Assembly (NCBI RefSeq): GCF_004348895.1
Contig: NZ_RRZK01000023.1
Location: 62,001-126,000, forward strand
Direction of reading: 5' to 3'
Source of the DNA: Pseudomonas vancouverensis
GTDB lineage: Bacteria > Pseudomonadota > Gammaproteobacteria > Pseudomonadales > Pseudomonadaceae
Length of the DNA: 64,000 nt
The position numbers and the translations under genes are program-made. Under the pieces are notes generated by a model that did no database searches, was not told where the DNA came from, and saw only the letters and a list, made by a program, of their open reading frames with translations. Shown here piece after piece: positions 54,043 to 62,851 of this stretch; the first letter of the stretch is position 1; each line of letters starts with the position of its first letter.

Positions 54043-55524
54043 ATGACCAGCATTCACGATCAAGCGATGAACTACGTCTATCAACAAGTCTTGCAGCGAC
54101 TGCTGGGTTTTTTCTCGCGGGCCGAGCGCACGGCATTGCAGTTGTTGATACAGCGTCTGGTGGTGGCCGCCGGTGGCATGGAATACATCGGTGAGTTCAA
54201 GGTGCTGGCGATCCAGAACGGCACGCGGGACTGCTGTTACACACTGGCGCTGTTGCGCGCCGCGCAACTGTCCATCGCATCGCGCTCGCCGAACACCTTC
54301 CAGCTACGCATCGCTACCCAGCGATCGAATGCCATCCACCCGCAGGTGCTGGAAAACATGCATCGCACCTTCAGTGCCCTGTTTGTGTACGACGACCCTC
54401 GGGTCGAGGTGCTGATGGTGGACAATCGGGAGGTTTTGCCTTTCTGCCACGTGACACCGATGTCCAGAGCCGGCCGTGAGTCCAACCGTTGCAACCTGTT
54501 GATGATCGAGCATCGTCAAGTCGACAGCGGTCCTTTTGAGCGCTGGGACGACGGGTACCTGAGCGCCGGCGAATTCTATGGCCAGATCGCCCGCTGGCAG
54601 GGCGGCGTTGATGCATTGGTCAGCAGCGATTCACCGCGCCAGCAGAAGCAGTTCATTACAGGTCTGCGGCGTGCCGCCGCCAAGGCGGGGTTGTGGACTT
54701 CAAGTCCCGCTGAACCGGGATACGCCAGCCTGTTTGCGCTGATCGATCAACTTGGCAACGATTGCTATCGAGCACTGTACGCCGATCAGCCTCGCCCGCA
54801 GTGGCGGCCGCAAGAGTCCTTCGAAACCTGCCGGCGTACCGCGTGCATCGATATTCACGACTTGTTGGTCAGCGGTATCGACGAGCGCTGGCAATTGTCG
54901 ACGGAGTTTCTCAGGTTCCAGCCTGTCGATTCGATGGCGCAGGTTGCCGAAAACGAATTCACCAGCGTGTCGATCTCGGCGCACCTGCAAGGCCTGCAGG
55001 CCTGCTTCATGGAAGGGCGCAGCTACGAGTCCGGCGTTGCTGATTATGTGCAACGCACCCTGGTGATGATGAGCCGCAGACGTCTGCCGGATGCGATTTG
55101 CGAGCAGTTCTCGGGGGTCTTTGGTAATCCCGCGAGTTTCACGCAACTGCGTGATCAGGCTTCTGTCGAGGCACAGAGACATCTGGATTTAAGTGAAACG
55201 CAACTGGTCTGTTTGCTCCACACGCCCTTTATCGAGAAGGGTGCCAGGCTCGAAGATTTTTTGCGTCAGCACCACCCCGGCATGCTGGTGGCGCTGCCTG
55301 AACTGCATCGGGCCATGCAGGGGCATGCGGTCGCGGAACAGGTGATGCAATGGATGATGGAAGTCAGCGGTTTGCCGGTCGGCCTGATCGTCAGGCTGTA
55401 TGGCATGAGCCGTATGGTTACGGGCGACATCGGCGCGCCGCAGGGTCTTGCCGATGCCGCAGCGTTGCCGGCGGATGCAGCGGGCGATGCGCCTGATTTG
55501 GAAGAATGGTCCGCAGGTCGTTGA
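54043..55524 (+). CDS. Unrecognised 493-residue protein paired with a MocR regulator
   Basis: A cytoplasmic-looking protein of 493 residues with no signal peptide or membrane segment. I do not recognise a domain. It is Arg/Gln-rich with several Cys and His pairs (RDCCYTLALLRAAQL, RESNRCNLLMIEH, CRRTACIDIHDL) and an amphipathic C-terminal third. The Pro/Asp/Ala-rich tail after residue 465 (GAPQGLADAAALPADAAGD) looks disordered. AGG lies nine bases before the ATG at 54043. The MocR gene follows on the same strand 34 bp later, suggesting a unit. It could be a regulator partner or an enzyme; I cannot say which. Confidence 0.75.
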   Translation: MTSIHDQAMNYVYQQVLQRLLGFFSRAERTALQLLIQRLVVAAGGMEYIGEFKVLAIQNGTRDCCYTLALLRAAQLSIASRSPNTFQLRIATQRSNAIHPQVLENMHRTFSALFVYDDPRVEVLMVDNREVLPFCHVTPMSRAGRESNRCNLLMIEHRQVDSGPFERWDDGYLSAGEFYGQIARWQGGVDALVSSDSPRQQKQFITGLRRAAAKAGLWTSSPAEPGYASLFALIDQLGNDCYRALYADQPRPQWRPQESFETCRRTACIDIHDLLVSGIDERWQLSTEFLRFQPVDSMAQVAENEFTSVSISAHLQGLQACFMEGRSYESGVADYVQRTLVMMSRRRLPDAICEQFSGVFGNPASFTQLRDQASVEAQRHLDLSETQLVCLLHTPFIEKGARLEDFLRQHHPGMLVALPELHRAMQGHAVAEQVMQWMMEVSGLPVGLIVRLYGMSRMVTGDIGAPQGLADAAALPADAAGDAPDLEEWSAGR

Positions 55525-55558
55525 CCATGATTGGTTTTTTGGGTTCTGAGGGCCGTTT

Positions 55559-56965
55559 TTGTCAATGAAAGGTCCACGAGAAACAGGTTTCGCCTATCAG
55601 GCGGTCTATCGATACCTGACCTGCCTGATCAGTGAATCCGTCGGCGATGCGGGGATGCGCCTACCTTCATTGCGCAGTCTGGCGGATCGCCTGAAGGTGT
55701 CGATTTCAACCATCCAGTACGCTTATTCATTGCTGGAGAAGGAAGGGCGCGTCTATTCCGTGGCCAAATCCGGCTACTACGCCTTGCCGGTGTCTTGCGC
55801 TGGCTTGCAGCATAACGGTGACGATCTGCTCGAAACAGTCTATATCAATGCCCGACGCCCGGGCATGCTGGTACTGAGCGCTGATGAGCCGGCGTTGTTG
55901 CAACCACTCGACAGCCCACTGTTGCTGCTGGAGAGGGAGCTGCTGCGTCAGTATCCGCGTCAGCCACAATCGTCTTCGCAGCCCTGTGGTGAACTGGAAC
56001 TGCGTACCGCCCTGGCGGCACGCTACACCACGTCCGCCGCGCGCTGCTGGCACGCCGAAGATGTTTTCATCGGCGCTGACCTGCGCGGCGTGCTGGAAAT
56101 ACTGATCGCAGTGCTGGGCCTCAAGGACGCTACCGTTATCGTGGAGTCACCGTGTGACTGGTCGATCCTGCGCTTGTTGCAAGCCTCGGATGTGCGGGTC
56201 ATCGAATTACCGCAGCAGGCTGATGGCGGCCTGGACGTGGGCCGGCTCAAACAGCACCTGGAAAGCGAACCGATACGGCTGGTGATGCTTTCATCGGTGC
56301 TGAACATGCCGCATGGCAGCCTGGCGCCCGACGGCAACCGCGAGGCCATTGTCCGATTGCTGGAGCGTTACGATGGATGGGTGTGGGAAAACGATTGTTA
56401 CGGTGAGTTGGGTTTCGACGCCGATGGCGTGAAAATCCGCGAACTGCTACCGCCCGAGCGGTTGATGGTATTTTCCACTTTCGAAAAAATCATCGGCCCG
56501 GAAGCACCCTTCGGTTACCTGCTGTCACGCCACCTGACTGTCCAGTTGCGACGACACTTTCTCCTGCGTTCCTTCCGGCTGTCGCCGATCCGCCAGAAAG
56601 CCATCGCGCGCCTGTACAGCAATGGTCGCATCGACCAGCACCTGCAGGTACTGCGGCGGTTGCTAAAGGAACGCAAGAGTCATCTGGTCACGCTGCTTGA
56701 GGAGCGGCTGGGGGACGCGCTCGAGTTTGTCGAGCCGCAGGGCGGAGCAACGATCTGGGTGCGCTCGCTGCGTCAGGTCAATATGCGCCGGGTGTTCCAG
56801 CGTCTGCTGATCCAGCAGATCGTCATTGCCCCGGGGGAGTTGTTCAGCCTGCAGGGCCTGCATGGGCAGCACCTGCGCTTGAGTCATACCTTTGCCGGTG
56901 ATCACGACCTGGCGGCCGCCCTGGGGTTGCTGGGTGACGCGTTGCGCCTGGAGTCGACAGATTGA
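55559..56965 (+). CDS. MocR-type regulator (GntR helix-turn-helix fused to an aminotransferase fold)
   Basis: A 468-residue protein. Residues 10-75 form a winged helix-turn-helix (MRLPSLRSLADRLKVSISTIQYAYSLLEKEGRVY), and residues 110-460 a fold-type I aminotransferase domain with the PLP lysine likely K310 in FSTFEKIIG. Such regulators sense PLP or an amino compound. I chose a TTG at 55559 with GAGGG six bases upstream; the ATG at 55565 is the alternative. Its likely target is its own operon with the preceding unknown gene, or the pgm gene downstream. Confidence 0.85.
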   Translation: MSMKGPRETGFAYQAVYRYLTCLISESVGDAGMRLPSLRSLADRLKVSISTIQYAYSLLEKEGRVYSVAKSGYYALPVSCAGLQHNGDDLLETVYINARRPGMLVLSADEPALLQPLDSPLLLLERELLRQYPRQPQSSSQPCGELELRTALAARYTTSAARCWHAEDVFIGADLRGVLEILIAVLGLKDATVIVESPCDWSILRLLQASDVRVIELPQQADGGLDVGRLKQHLESEPIRLVMLSSVLNMPHGSLAPDGNREAIVRLLERYDGWVWENDCYGELGFDADGVKIRELLPPERLMVFSTFEKIIGPEAPFGYLLSRHLTVQLRRHFLLRSFRLSPIRQKAIARLYSNGRIDQHLQVLRRLLKERKSHLVTLLEERLGDALEFVEPQGGATIWVRSLRQVNMRRVFQRLLIQQIVIAPGELFSLQGLHGQHLRLSHTFAGDHDLAAALGLLGDALRLESTD

Positions 56966-57075
56966 GAGGCGGGTGAAACATCTCGCCGGTGCCTGGATCG
57001 ATCCCATCGCGTTGCGGTCAAACTGCCAGTAAACTGCGACCCTATTCCCGAACCACTCGATTCCAGAGGTTTTGC

Positions 57076-58722
57076 ATGACACTCAGTCCTTTTGCGGGCA
57101 AACCGGCACCGGCAGCCTTGTTGGTCGACATCCCGCGACTGGTAACGGCCTATTACACCGGCCAGCCTGATGCCTCGATTGCCACCCAGCGCGTTGCCTT
57201 CGGCACCTCCGGGCACCGCGGTAGCTCGTTCGATCTGAGTTTCAACGAATGGCACGTTCTGGCCATCAGCCAGGCAATCTGCCTGTATCGTCAGGCCCAG
57301 GGCATCGATGGTCCGCTGTTCGTGGGTATCGACACCCATGCACTGTCCACGCCTGCGGGCGCCAGTGCCCTTGAGGTGCTGGCCGCCAACGGCGTGACCG
57401 TGATGATCGCCGAGGGCGACGAGTACACGCCGACGCCGGCCGTGTCCCACGCCATTCTTTGCTACAACCGCGGGCGCACCACGGGCCTGGCGGACGGTAT
57501 CGTCATTACGCCGTCGCACAACCCTCCGCAAAGCGGCGGCTATAAATACAACCCGACCAACGGTGGCCCGGCCGATACCCACATCACCAAATGGATCGAG
57601 GCCAAGGCCAACGAACTGCTGGCCAACAAGCTTGCCGGGGTCAAGCGCATCAGCTACGAACAGGCGCTGAAGGCCGACACCACTCACCGTCACGATTACC
57701 TCAACACCTACGTGGCCGATTTGGTCAACGTGATCGACTTCGACGCCATCCGGAACGCGAAGCTGCGCCTGGGCGTTGATCCGCTGGGTGGAGCAGGGGT
57801 GCGTTACTGGTCGGCGATTGCCGAGCACTATCGTCTCGACCTGGACGTGGTGAACAAGGAAGTGGATGCGACATTCCGCTTCATGACCGTCGACTGGGAC
57901 GGACAGATTCGCATGGACCCATCGTCCAGCCATGCCATGCAAGGCCTGATCGGGCTCAAGGAACGTTTCGACGTGGCCTTTGCCTGCGATCCGGACCATG
58001 ACCGTCACGGCATCGTCACGCCGTCCGGTGGCCTGTTGGCGCCGAACAATTACCTGGCCGTGTCGATCGACTACCTGTTCCAGAACCGTCCGCAGTGGCG
58101 TGCCGATGCGGCCGTAGGCAAGACCGTGGTCAGCAGTGGCCTGATCGACCGCGTGGCCAAGCGTCTGGGTCGTCGCCTGTACGAAGTGCCGGTGGGCTTC
58201 AAATGGTTTGCCGATGGCCTGTTCGATGGTTCGCTGGGCTTCGGTGGCGAAGAAAGCGCCGGTGCCTCGTTCCTGCGCAAGGACGGTGGCGTCTGGAGCA
58301 CGGACAAGGACGGCTTGATCCCTGCGTTGCTGGCGGCTGAAATGACCGCGCGCACCGGTCGTGATCCGAGCCAGGCTTACCGCGCGTTGACCGATGAGCT
58401 GGGCGAGCCGTTCTCGGTGCGTGTCGATGCCAAGGCCAATCCGGAGCAGAAAGCCTTGCTGAGCAAGCTGTCGCCACAGCAGGTGACGTCGACTGAACTG
58501 GCCGGTGAGCCGATTCAGAGCATCCTCAGCCACGCGCCGGGCAACGACCAGGCGATTGGCGGCCTGAAAGTCATGACCGAAAACGGCTGGTTCGCCGCGC
58601 GCCCGTCGGGCACTGAAGACATCTACAAGATCTACGCCGAAAGTTTTGTCAGCGACGACCATCTCAAGCAATTGGTGGCCGAGGCGCAGACGTTGGTGGA
58701 TGGCGCTATTTCGACCCAATAA
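57076..58722 (+). CDS. pgm: Alpha-D-glucose phosphoglucomutase
   Basis: A 548-residue phosphohexomutase interconverting glucose 1- and 6-phosphate. The active-site serine is S147 in TPSHNPPQSGGYK, with the metal loop DPDHDRHG, the sugar-binding FGGEESAGA and the phosphate-binding RPSGTEDIYKIY. The length matches E. coli Pgm (546). AGAGG lies before the ATG at 57076; the frame is open 29 codons further upstream. A strong terminator follows. Confidence 0.95.
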   Translation: MTLSPFAGKPAPAALLVDIPRLVTAYYTGQPDASIATQRVAFGTSGHRGSSFDLSFNEWHVLAISQAICLYRQAQGIDGPLFVGIDTHALSTPAGASALEVLAANGVTVMIAEGDEYTPTPAVSHAILCYNRGRTTGLADGIVITPSHNPPQSGGYKYNPTNGGPADTHITKWIEAKANELLANKLAGVKRISYEQALKADTTHRHDYLNTYVADLVNVIDFDAIRNAKLRLGVDPLGGAGVRYWSAIAEHYRLDLDVVNKEVDATFRFMTVDWDGQIRMDPSSSHAMQGLIGLKERFDVAFACDPDHDRHGIVTPSGGLLAPNNYLAVSIDYLFQNRPQWRADAAVGKTVVSSGLIDRVAKRLGRRLYEVPVGFKWFADGLFDGSLGFGGEESAGASFLRKDGGVWSTDKDGLIPALLAAEMTARTGRDPSQAYRALTDELGEPFSVRVDAKANPEQKALLSKLSPQQVTSTELAGEPIQSILSHAPGNDQAIGGLKVMTENGWFAARPSGTEDIYKIYAESFVSDDHLKQLVAEAQTLVDGAISTQ

Positions 58723-58757
58723 ATCGGCGCCTGCAAGGGACAAACTGCAAAAAAAAA

Positions 58758-58783
58758 GGGCGACCATCACGGTCGCCCCTTTT
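58758..58783. terminator. Bidirectional terminator between pgm and the pirin gene
   Basis: GGGCGACC (58758-58765) pairs with GGTCGCCC (58771-58778) around ATCAC, flanked by a long A-run and CTTTTT, so it can end both convergent transcripts. Confidence 0.9.
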
Positions 58784-58802
58784 TCGTGTGTGCTTGAGCC
58801 CA

Positions 58803-59498
58803 TCAAGCCAGATCCACCAGCACGATCTCGCTGTCCTCGATCGCGGTCACGCGCAGCACCGGTTCTTCATCGACCGCCACACCGTCTCGAGCTTGCGCGC
58901 GCAAGCCATTGACTTCAATGACACCGGTAGCCGGCACCAGGTAGGCGCGTCGGCCGTTGTCCAGGCGATACTCGGCGGACTCACCGGCCTTGAGGTTCGC
59001 CGCCACCAGGCGCGCATCGGCACGAATGCGCAGGCTTTGATCGTCGCCGTCCTTGCCACTGGCCAGGGTCACGAAGCCTTCACGGTTGCCTTTCGGGAAA
59101 GGCTTGGCGCCCCACGATGGTGCCAGGCCCGTTTCGTTGGGGATGATCCAGATCTGGAAAATCCGTGTTTCACTCGCTTCCAGGTTGTATTCGCTGTGGG
59201 CGATCCCGGTGCCGGCGCTCATGACCTGAACGTCACCGGCTTCAGTGCGGCCCTTGTTGCCAAGGTTGTCCTGGTGAGTAATGGCGCCTTCACGGACGTA
59301 GGTGATGATTTCCATGTCCCGGTGTGGATGCTGCGGAAAACCACTGCCGGGGGCGATGATGTCATCGTTCCAGACCCGCAGGTTGCCCCAGTTCATGCGC
59401 TTGGGGTCGTAATACTCGGCGAACGAAAAATGGTGATGGGCATCCAACCAGCCGTGGTGAGCGCCACCGAGCGAGTTGAAAGGTCTGAGTTCCAGCAT
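58803..59498 (-). CDS. Pirin-family protein (YhhW-like)
   Basis: A 231-residue bicupin. The N-terminal cupin has HHHFSFAEYYDP and the metal ligands in PGSGFPQHPHRDMEIITYV, followed by GTGIAHSEYN and E; the C-terminal cupin is diverged. E. coli YhhW has quercetinase activity in vitro; the role in the cell is unknown. AGGAG lies upstream of the ATG at 59498. It is convergent with pgm. Confidence 0.87.
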   Translation of the reverse strand: MLELRPFNSLGGAHHGWLDAHHHFSFAEYYDPKRMNWGNLRVWNDDIIAPGSGFPQHPHRDMEIITYVREGAITHQDNLGNKGRTEAGDVQVMSAGTGIAHSEYNLEASETRIFQIWIIPNETGLAPSWGAKPFPKGNREGFVTLASGKDGDDQSLRIRADARLVAANLKAGESAEYRLDNGRRAYLVPATGVIEVNGLRAQARDGVAVDEEPVLRVTAIEDSEIVLVDLA

Positions 59499-59776
59499 GA
59501 TCGTCTCCTGTAAAGGTTCGTCATGGGGCGATGCGCCTGAGCCACGAAGCGAGACCGGTGGTTGATGACAAGCATCATCCATCAGCTACACATCGATAAA
59601 AAGCGTAAAAAGTGCAGCATATTGATCTAAAGATTCGATCATTTTGATGGCGCATGGTTCTCACAGAACCTTCACTTCTGCGCATAAGCCAATGACCTGT
59701 AAGCATTTGACTAGAACTCATCGGCAAATGCAGACACCATAGCGCTCAACAGCCTCACACCCTGGAGTCAGTCCGC

Positions 59777-62251
59777 GTGCCGCAACACACCCCCGATCTT
59801 CCTCCTGAACTTCGCCCCCTGACCGAGATGCCGCTGATCAAGCGTCTGCTCGCGCGTTTCTTCGGCTACAGTCTGACTCGCCTGCACGCACAGCACCGAG
59901 CGTCCTGGTTGCACGGCCAGGCCGACGGCTTTCGCAGCGGCCACAGCGCCGGTGTCGACTACGGCTACAAGGAAGGCAAGCTCGAAGGGCTGGAAGAAGG
60001 GCGGCAGGTCCTGCTGATCCGTGATTCACGCAGTACGGAGCACAGACCACCGCAAGTGGACGATCTGCTTTTTGACGACTGGCGTCTGCCGCTGAGCGCT
60101 GAATTGAAGAAACGCATGAAGGCTGATGTGGCCCGCCTGCTGCCGGCGCATGCCCAGCCAAGCGCGGCCCAGTGGAAGATGATTTTCAGCGATACACCGT
60201 CAACATCGGTGATTGCCGGCGCAGGGGCCGGTAAATCGACCACCCTGGTGATGCGGATCCTGTTGCTCAATCACTACTTGGGTTTTGAACTGAATTCCAT
60301 GACGGTGGTGACCTTCACCCGTGAGTCGCGCAAGGACTTCATCAACAAACTGATCGAACTCTTTTCGCTCTGGGGACCGGCCCCCAGCCTCAAGGAAGCA
60401 CGTGAGCTGGTGCGTACCTTCCACTCGCGAATTCTGCCGATGGTGCGCAGCCTTCCGGGGTTCGAGCGCCTGCAAGCCTTCGAAAACCTCAGTTTTCAGG
60501 CTCAGGACAGCGACGCTGAAGCCGACAGCAATCCTTTCGACTTGCGCATCAACGATGCCCAGCGCCAGCAGCTCAATGCCTGTTATCACCGTCTGCACGG
60601 CAGCGACGAGCGTTTTCGCGAGCTGATCAAGCCGCTGTCCCGCCATGCCTTGCAGCTCCGGGAACTGGAACGCGATCACCCGGATGTACAGAAGCGCATC
60701 GGCGTGACCGAATTGGCGGCCAAGCGCGACGAAGAACTGTGCGACCTCATCGAAGACTTGTGGTTTCGTGCCGGTGCCTGGCCGATCAAAGGCATCGAGC
60801 CCAGTCGCCAGTCCTTCGATATCAACGGTTCAAGGTTTCAGTGCCACGGCTACATCCCATCCCTCGATGCCTGGGTGGTGCTGGGGTTCGACCCTCGGGA
60901 AAACCCGCAGGTCAGCCGCCCGAACGCCAAGCTGACGGTGCGCGCAGAGTGGGCCGTAAAGCGCACCCTGTTTCAAGCTTTCTGTCGTAAGCCTTTGATA
61001 TGGTTGGATAGTTATGAGTCTTCAAAGCGTGTTTTAGCGTCGCTGGCCGGGGATGCCAGTGCCGGGCCGGGCTTTGATTACAAGGTCAAGGGCGAGCTGG
61101 TGTCGGCGCCATTGCTGGACTGTTTTGTCGCCGCCGCCGGGTTTATCGAGAACCTCGGCCTGGATGTTCCGAACGCCGTGAGCCAGATGAGTTTTGCCAA
61201 GGACGACCCGGACCGGTTCTTCTTTGAAGCACTGAGCCTTTACTGGCGGGCGCTGGAGGATCATCTGCTCGATCAGAAACCGCCGATGATGACCTACAAC
61301 CGCATGTTTGCGCTGTTCAGCGAGCACTCGCCGGAAAACCTCAAGTTGCTCAGTGATGACCTGTTAAGGCCGCTGTCGCATCTGATGATCGACGAGTTTC
61401 AGGACGTATCACCGCAAATCGTCTCGTGGATCCGCGCCAGCCTGACAGAAATCCGCAGTCGCGGACCGGCCATGCATGTCGGTCGCGGCGCCCAGCGTTC
61501 GTCCTTGCTCTGCGTCGGTGATGACTGGCAATCGATCTACGGCTGGCGCGGCAGTTCGCCGAGCTATTTCATGGAGTTCAACAAGGAATTCCCGTCACCG
61601 AGCACCACCAAGGTCATGCTCAGTGACAACTATCGCAGCCATCAGCACATCATCGATGCCGCTGAACACATCGTCCGGGCAGCACCGGCCATTGCCGGCA
61701 AAAAGGCCAAGGCCGCGGGCGAGTCGAAGGACTTGCTGCCGGTGAATGTGCTGGATCGCGATGATCAGGCCATGGCACAGCGCCTGATGGAGCATTACAG
61801 GAAGGGCGATTCAATCTTGATGTTGTATCGAAAAAGTAGCGATAAGGTATTGATTGAGCAGCATATTCAATCTGTAGTTAATGTTGATTCTAGCTTGCCG
61901 TACCCGGCACGGCGGCTTAAGCAATTGACCTACCACAGCGCCAAAGGCCTGCAGGCCGACGCGGTGTTTTTGTTGGGTGACTGCCAGCACCTGACCAGTT
62001 CGCCCTACAAAAACCAGGTGTATCGCATGGCGGGTCTGGGCAAGGCCGGCGACAGCGAGGCCTACGACAATGCGCAGAAAGATGAAATTCTGCGACTGGC
62101 CTACGTCGGCATCACCCGCGCGGTGAGCCATTGCTACTGGTACGTGGACGGCCAGGACAACCAGGCAGCCAACCTGCCCAAGGCCTCCGACCGGATCGGC
62201 AAGGGCAAGGCGTTCTTCGCTGATCATCGCCAGGGCAAGGTTTCGGCTTGA
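59777..62251 (+). CDS. UvrD/Rep-type superfamily 1 helicase-like protein
   Basis: An 824-residue protein. Residues 1-130 are a non-helicase part with a Gly/Tyr-rich stretch (GFRSGHSAGVDYGYKEGKLEGLEEG). Walker A is GAGAGKST (148-155), with motif Ia TVVTFTRESRKDFI, motif II LMIDEFQDVSP (D539-E540), motif III GDDWQSIYGWRG, motif IV DNYRSHQHI and C-terminal motifs TYHSAKGLQADAV and YVGITRAV. It should translocate on single-stranded DNA with ATP. The layout most resembles helicase IV-type or mobile-element helicases. GTG start with CTGGAG upstream. Two AT-rich patches occur at about 60975-61045 and 61815-61905. Confidence 0.88.
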   Translation: MPQHTPDLPPELRPLTEMPLIKRLLARFFGYSLTRLHAQHRASWLHGQADGFRSGHSAGVDYGYKEGKLEGLEEGRQVLLIRDSRSTEHRPPQVDDLLFDDWRLPLSAELKKRMKADVARLLPAHAQPSAAQWKMIFSDTPSTSVIAGAGAGKSTTLVMRILLLNHYLGFELNSMTVVTFTRESRKDFINKLIELFSLWGPAPSLKEARELVRTFHSRILPMVRSLPGFERLQAFENLSFQAQDSDAEADSNPFDLRINDAQRQQLNACYHRLHGSDERFRELIKPLSRHALQLRELERDHPDVQKRIGVTELAAKRDEELCDLIEDLWFRAGAWPIKGIEPSRQSFDINGSRFQCHGYIPSLDAWVVLGFDPRENPQVSRPNAKLTVRAEWAVKRTLFQAFCRKPLIWLDSYESSKRVLASLAGDASAGPGFDYKVKGELVSAPLLDCFVAAAGFIENLGLDVPNAVSQMSFAKDDPDRFFFEALSLYWRALEDHLLDQKPPMMTYNRMFALFSEHSPENLKLLSDDLLRPLSHLMIDEFQDVSPQIVSWIRASLTEIRSRGPAMHVGRGAQRSSLLCVGDDWQSIYGWRGSSPSYFMEFNKEFPSPSTTKVMLSDNYRSHQHIIDAAEHIVRAAPAIAGKKAKAAGESKDLLPVNVLDRDDQAMAQRLMEHYRKGDSILMLYRKSSDKVLIEQHIQSVVNVDSSLPYPARRLKQLTYHSAKGLQADAVFLLGDCQHLTSSPYKNQVYRMAGLGKAGDSEAYDNAQKDEILRLAYVGITRAVSHCYWYVDGQDNQAANLPKASDRIGKGKAFFADHRQGKVSA

Positions 62252-62267
62252 GCCCGATGTTCCGGCC

Positions 62268-62301
62268 AATAAAAAACCCACAGCAGTGTGGGTTTTTTAT
62301 T
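62268..62301. terminator. Bidirectional terminator after the helicase gene
   Basis: AATAAAAAACCCACA (62268-62282) pairs perfectly with TGTGGGTTTTTTATT (62287-62301) around GCAG, giving a U-tract in either direction. Confidence 0.92.
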
Positions 62302-62315
62302 GGGTGGCCAAGCCT

Positions 62316-62588
62316 TCAGGCATAGCTCCTGAGCGCCTCCGGTGGCACGAAAGCTTCCAGCTCGATTTCCACCGCTTCGATTATTCGCTCCACGTCGGCC
62401 GCATTCATCACGGTCGCACAGGGGATGCCGGCAATAGCGATCATGGTCTCGCCAGTCGCACGGTCAAACAGACGGGCAATCATGCTGCCCGGGGCATCCA
62501 TGCTCGCCTCGAAGCCCATGGGATGAAAATGCCAGCGCATCAGCTGGCAGGCGTTTGGAAAGGTGACCTTGCTGAACCCTTTATTCAT
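62316..62588 (-). CDS. DUF1652-like small protein
   Basis: A 90-residue protein. By hand alignment the core FHPMGFEASMDAPGSMIARLF lines up with the FLPKRCQCTLSPELSMTVKVY stretch of the DUF1652 protein at 16109-16375, and both end in a similar amphipathic helix (ERIIEAVEIEL). It is thus a probable diverged member. AAGGCGG lies before the ATG. The function is unknown. Confidence 0.7.
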   Translation of the reverse strand: MNKGFSKVTFPNACQLMRWHFHPMGFEASMDAPGSMIARLFDRATGETMIAIAGIPCATVMNAADVERIIEAVEIELEAFVPPEALRSYA

Positions 62589-62851
62589 GTGTTGCCCGCC
62601 TTCTTCATCGAGCGCTTCCTTTAGCTCATGTTAGGAGGGAAGAACCTTCAATGGTTCAACCAGTACCGGTCTTTAAAAGTAGCATCCGCTTGTGAAAAAA
62701 ACGTTTCTTTTTCAGGCCGTTTGGCGATTGCTTGCACTTTTTTGATTCAGCGCACGTTTCGCGGCAGGTTTTGGCAAAAAGCCATCATCTGTTTAGTCGT
62801 TGAAGCGCAAGCAGAAGTTGGGCAAGCTCGGTTTTTTTCAGCGAGATTGCC

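Noticed and set aside
56902..58806. 634-codon minus-strand open frame
   Set aside because: It is antisense to pgm, which has all catalytic motifs; the frame shows no family features and no promoter or binding site.
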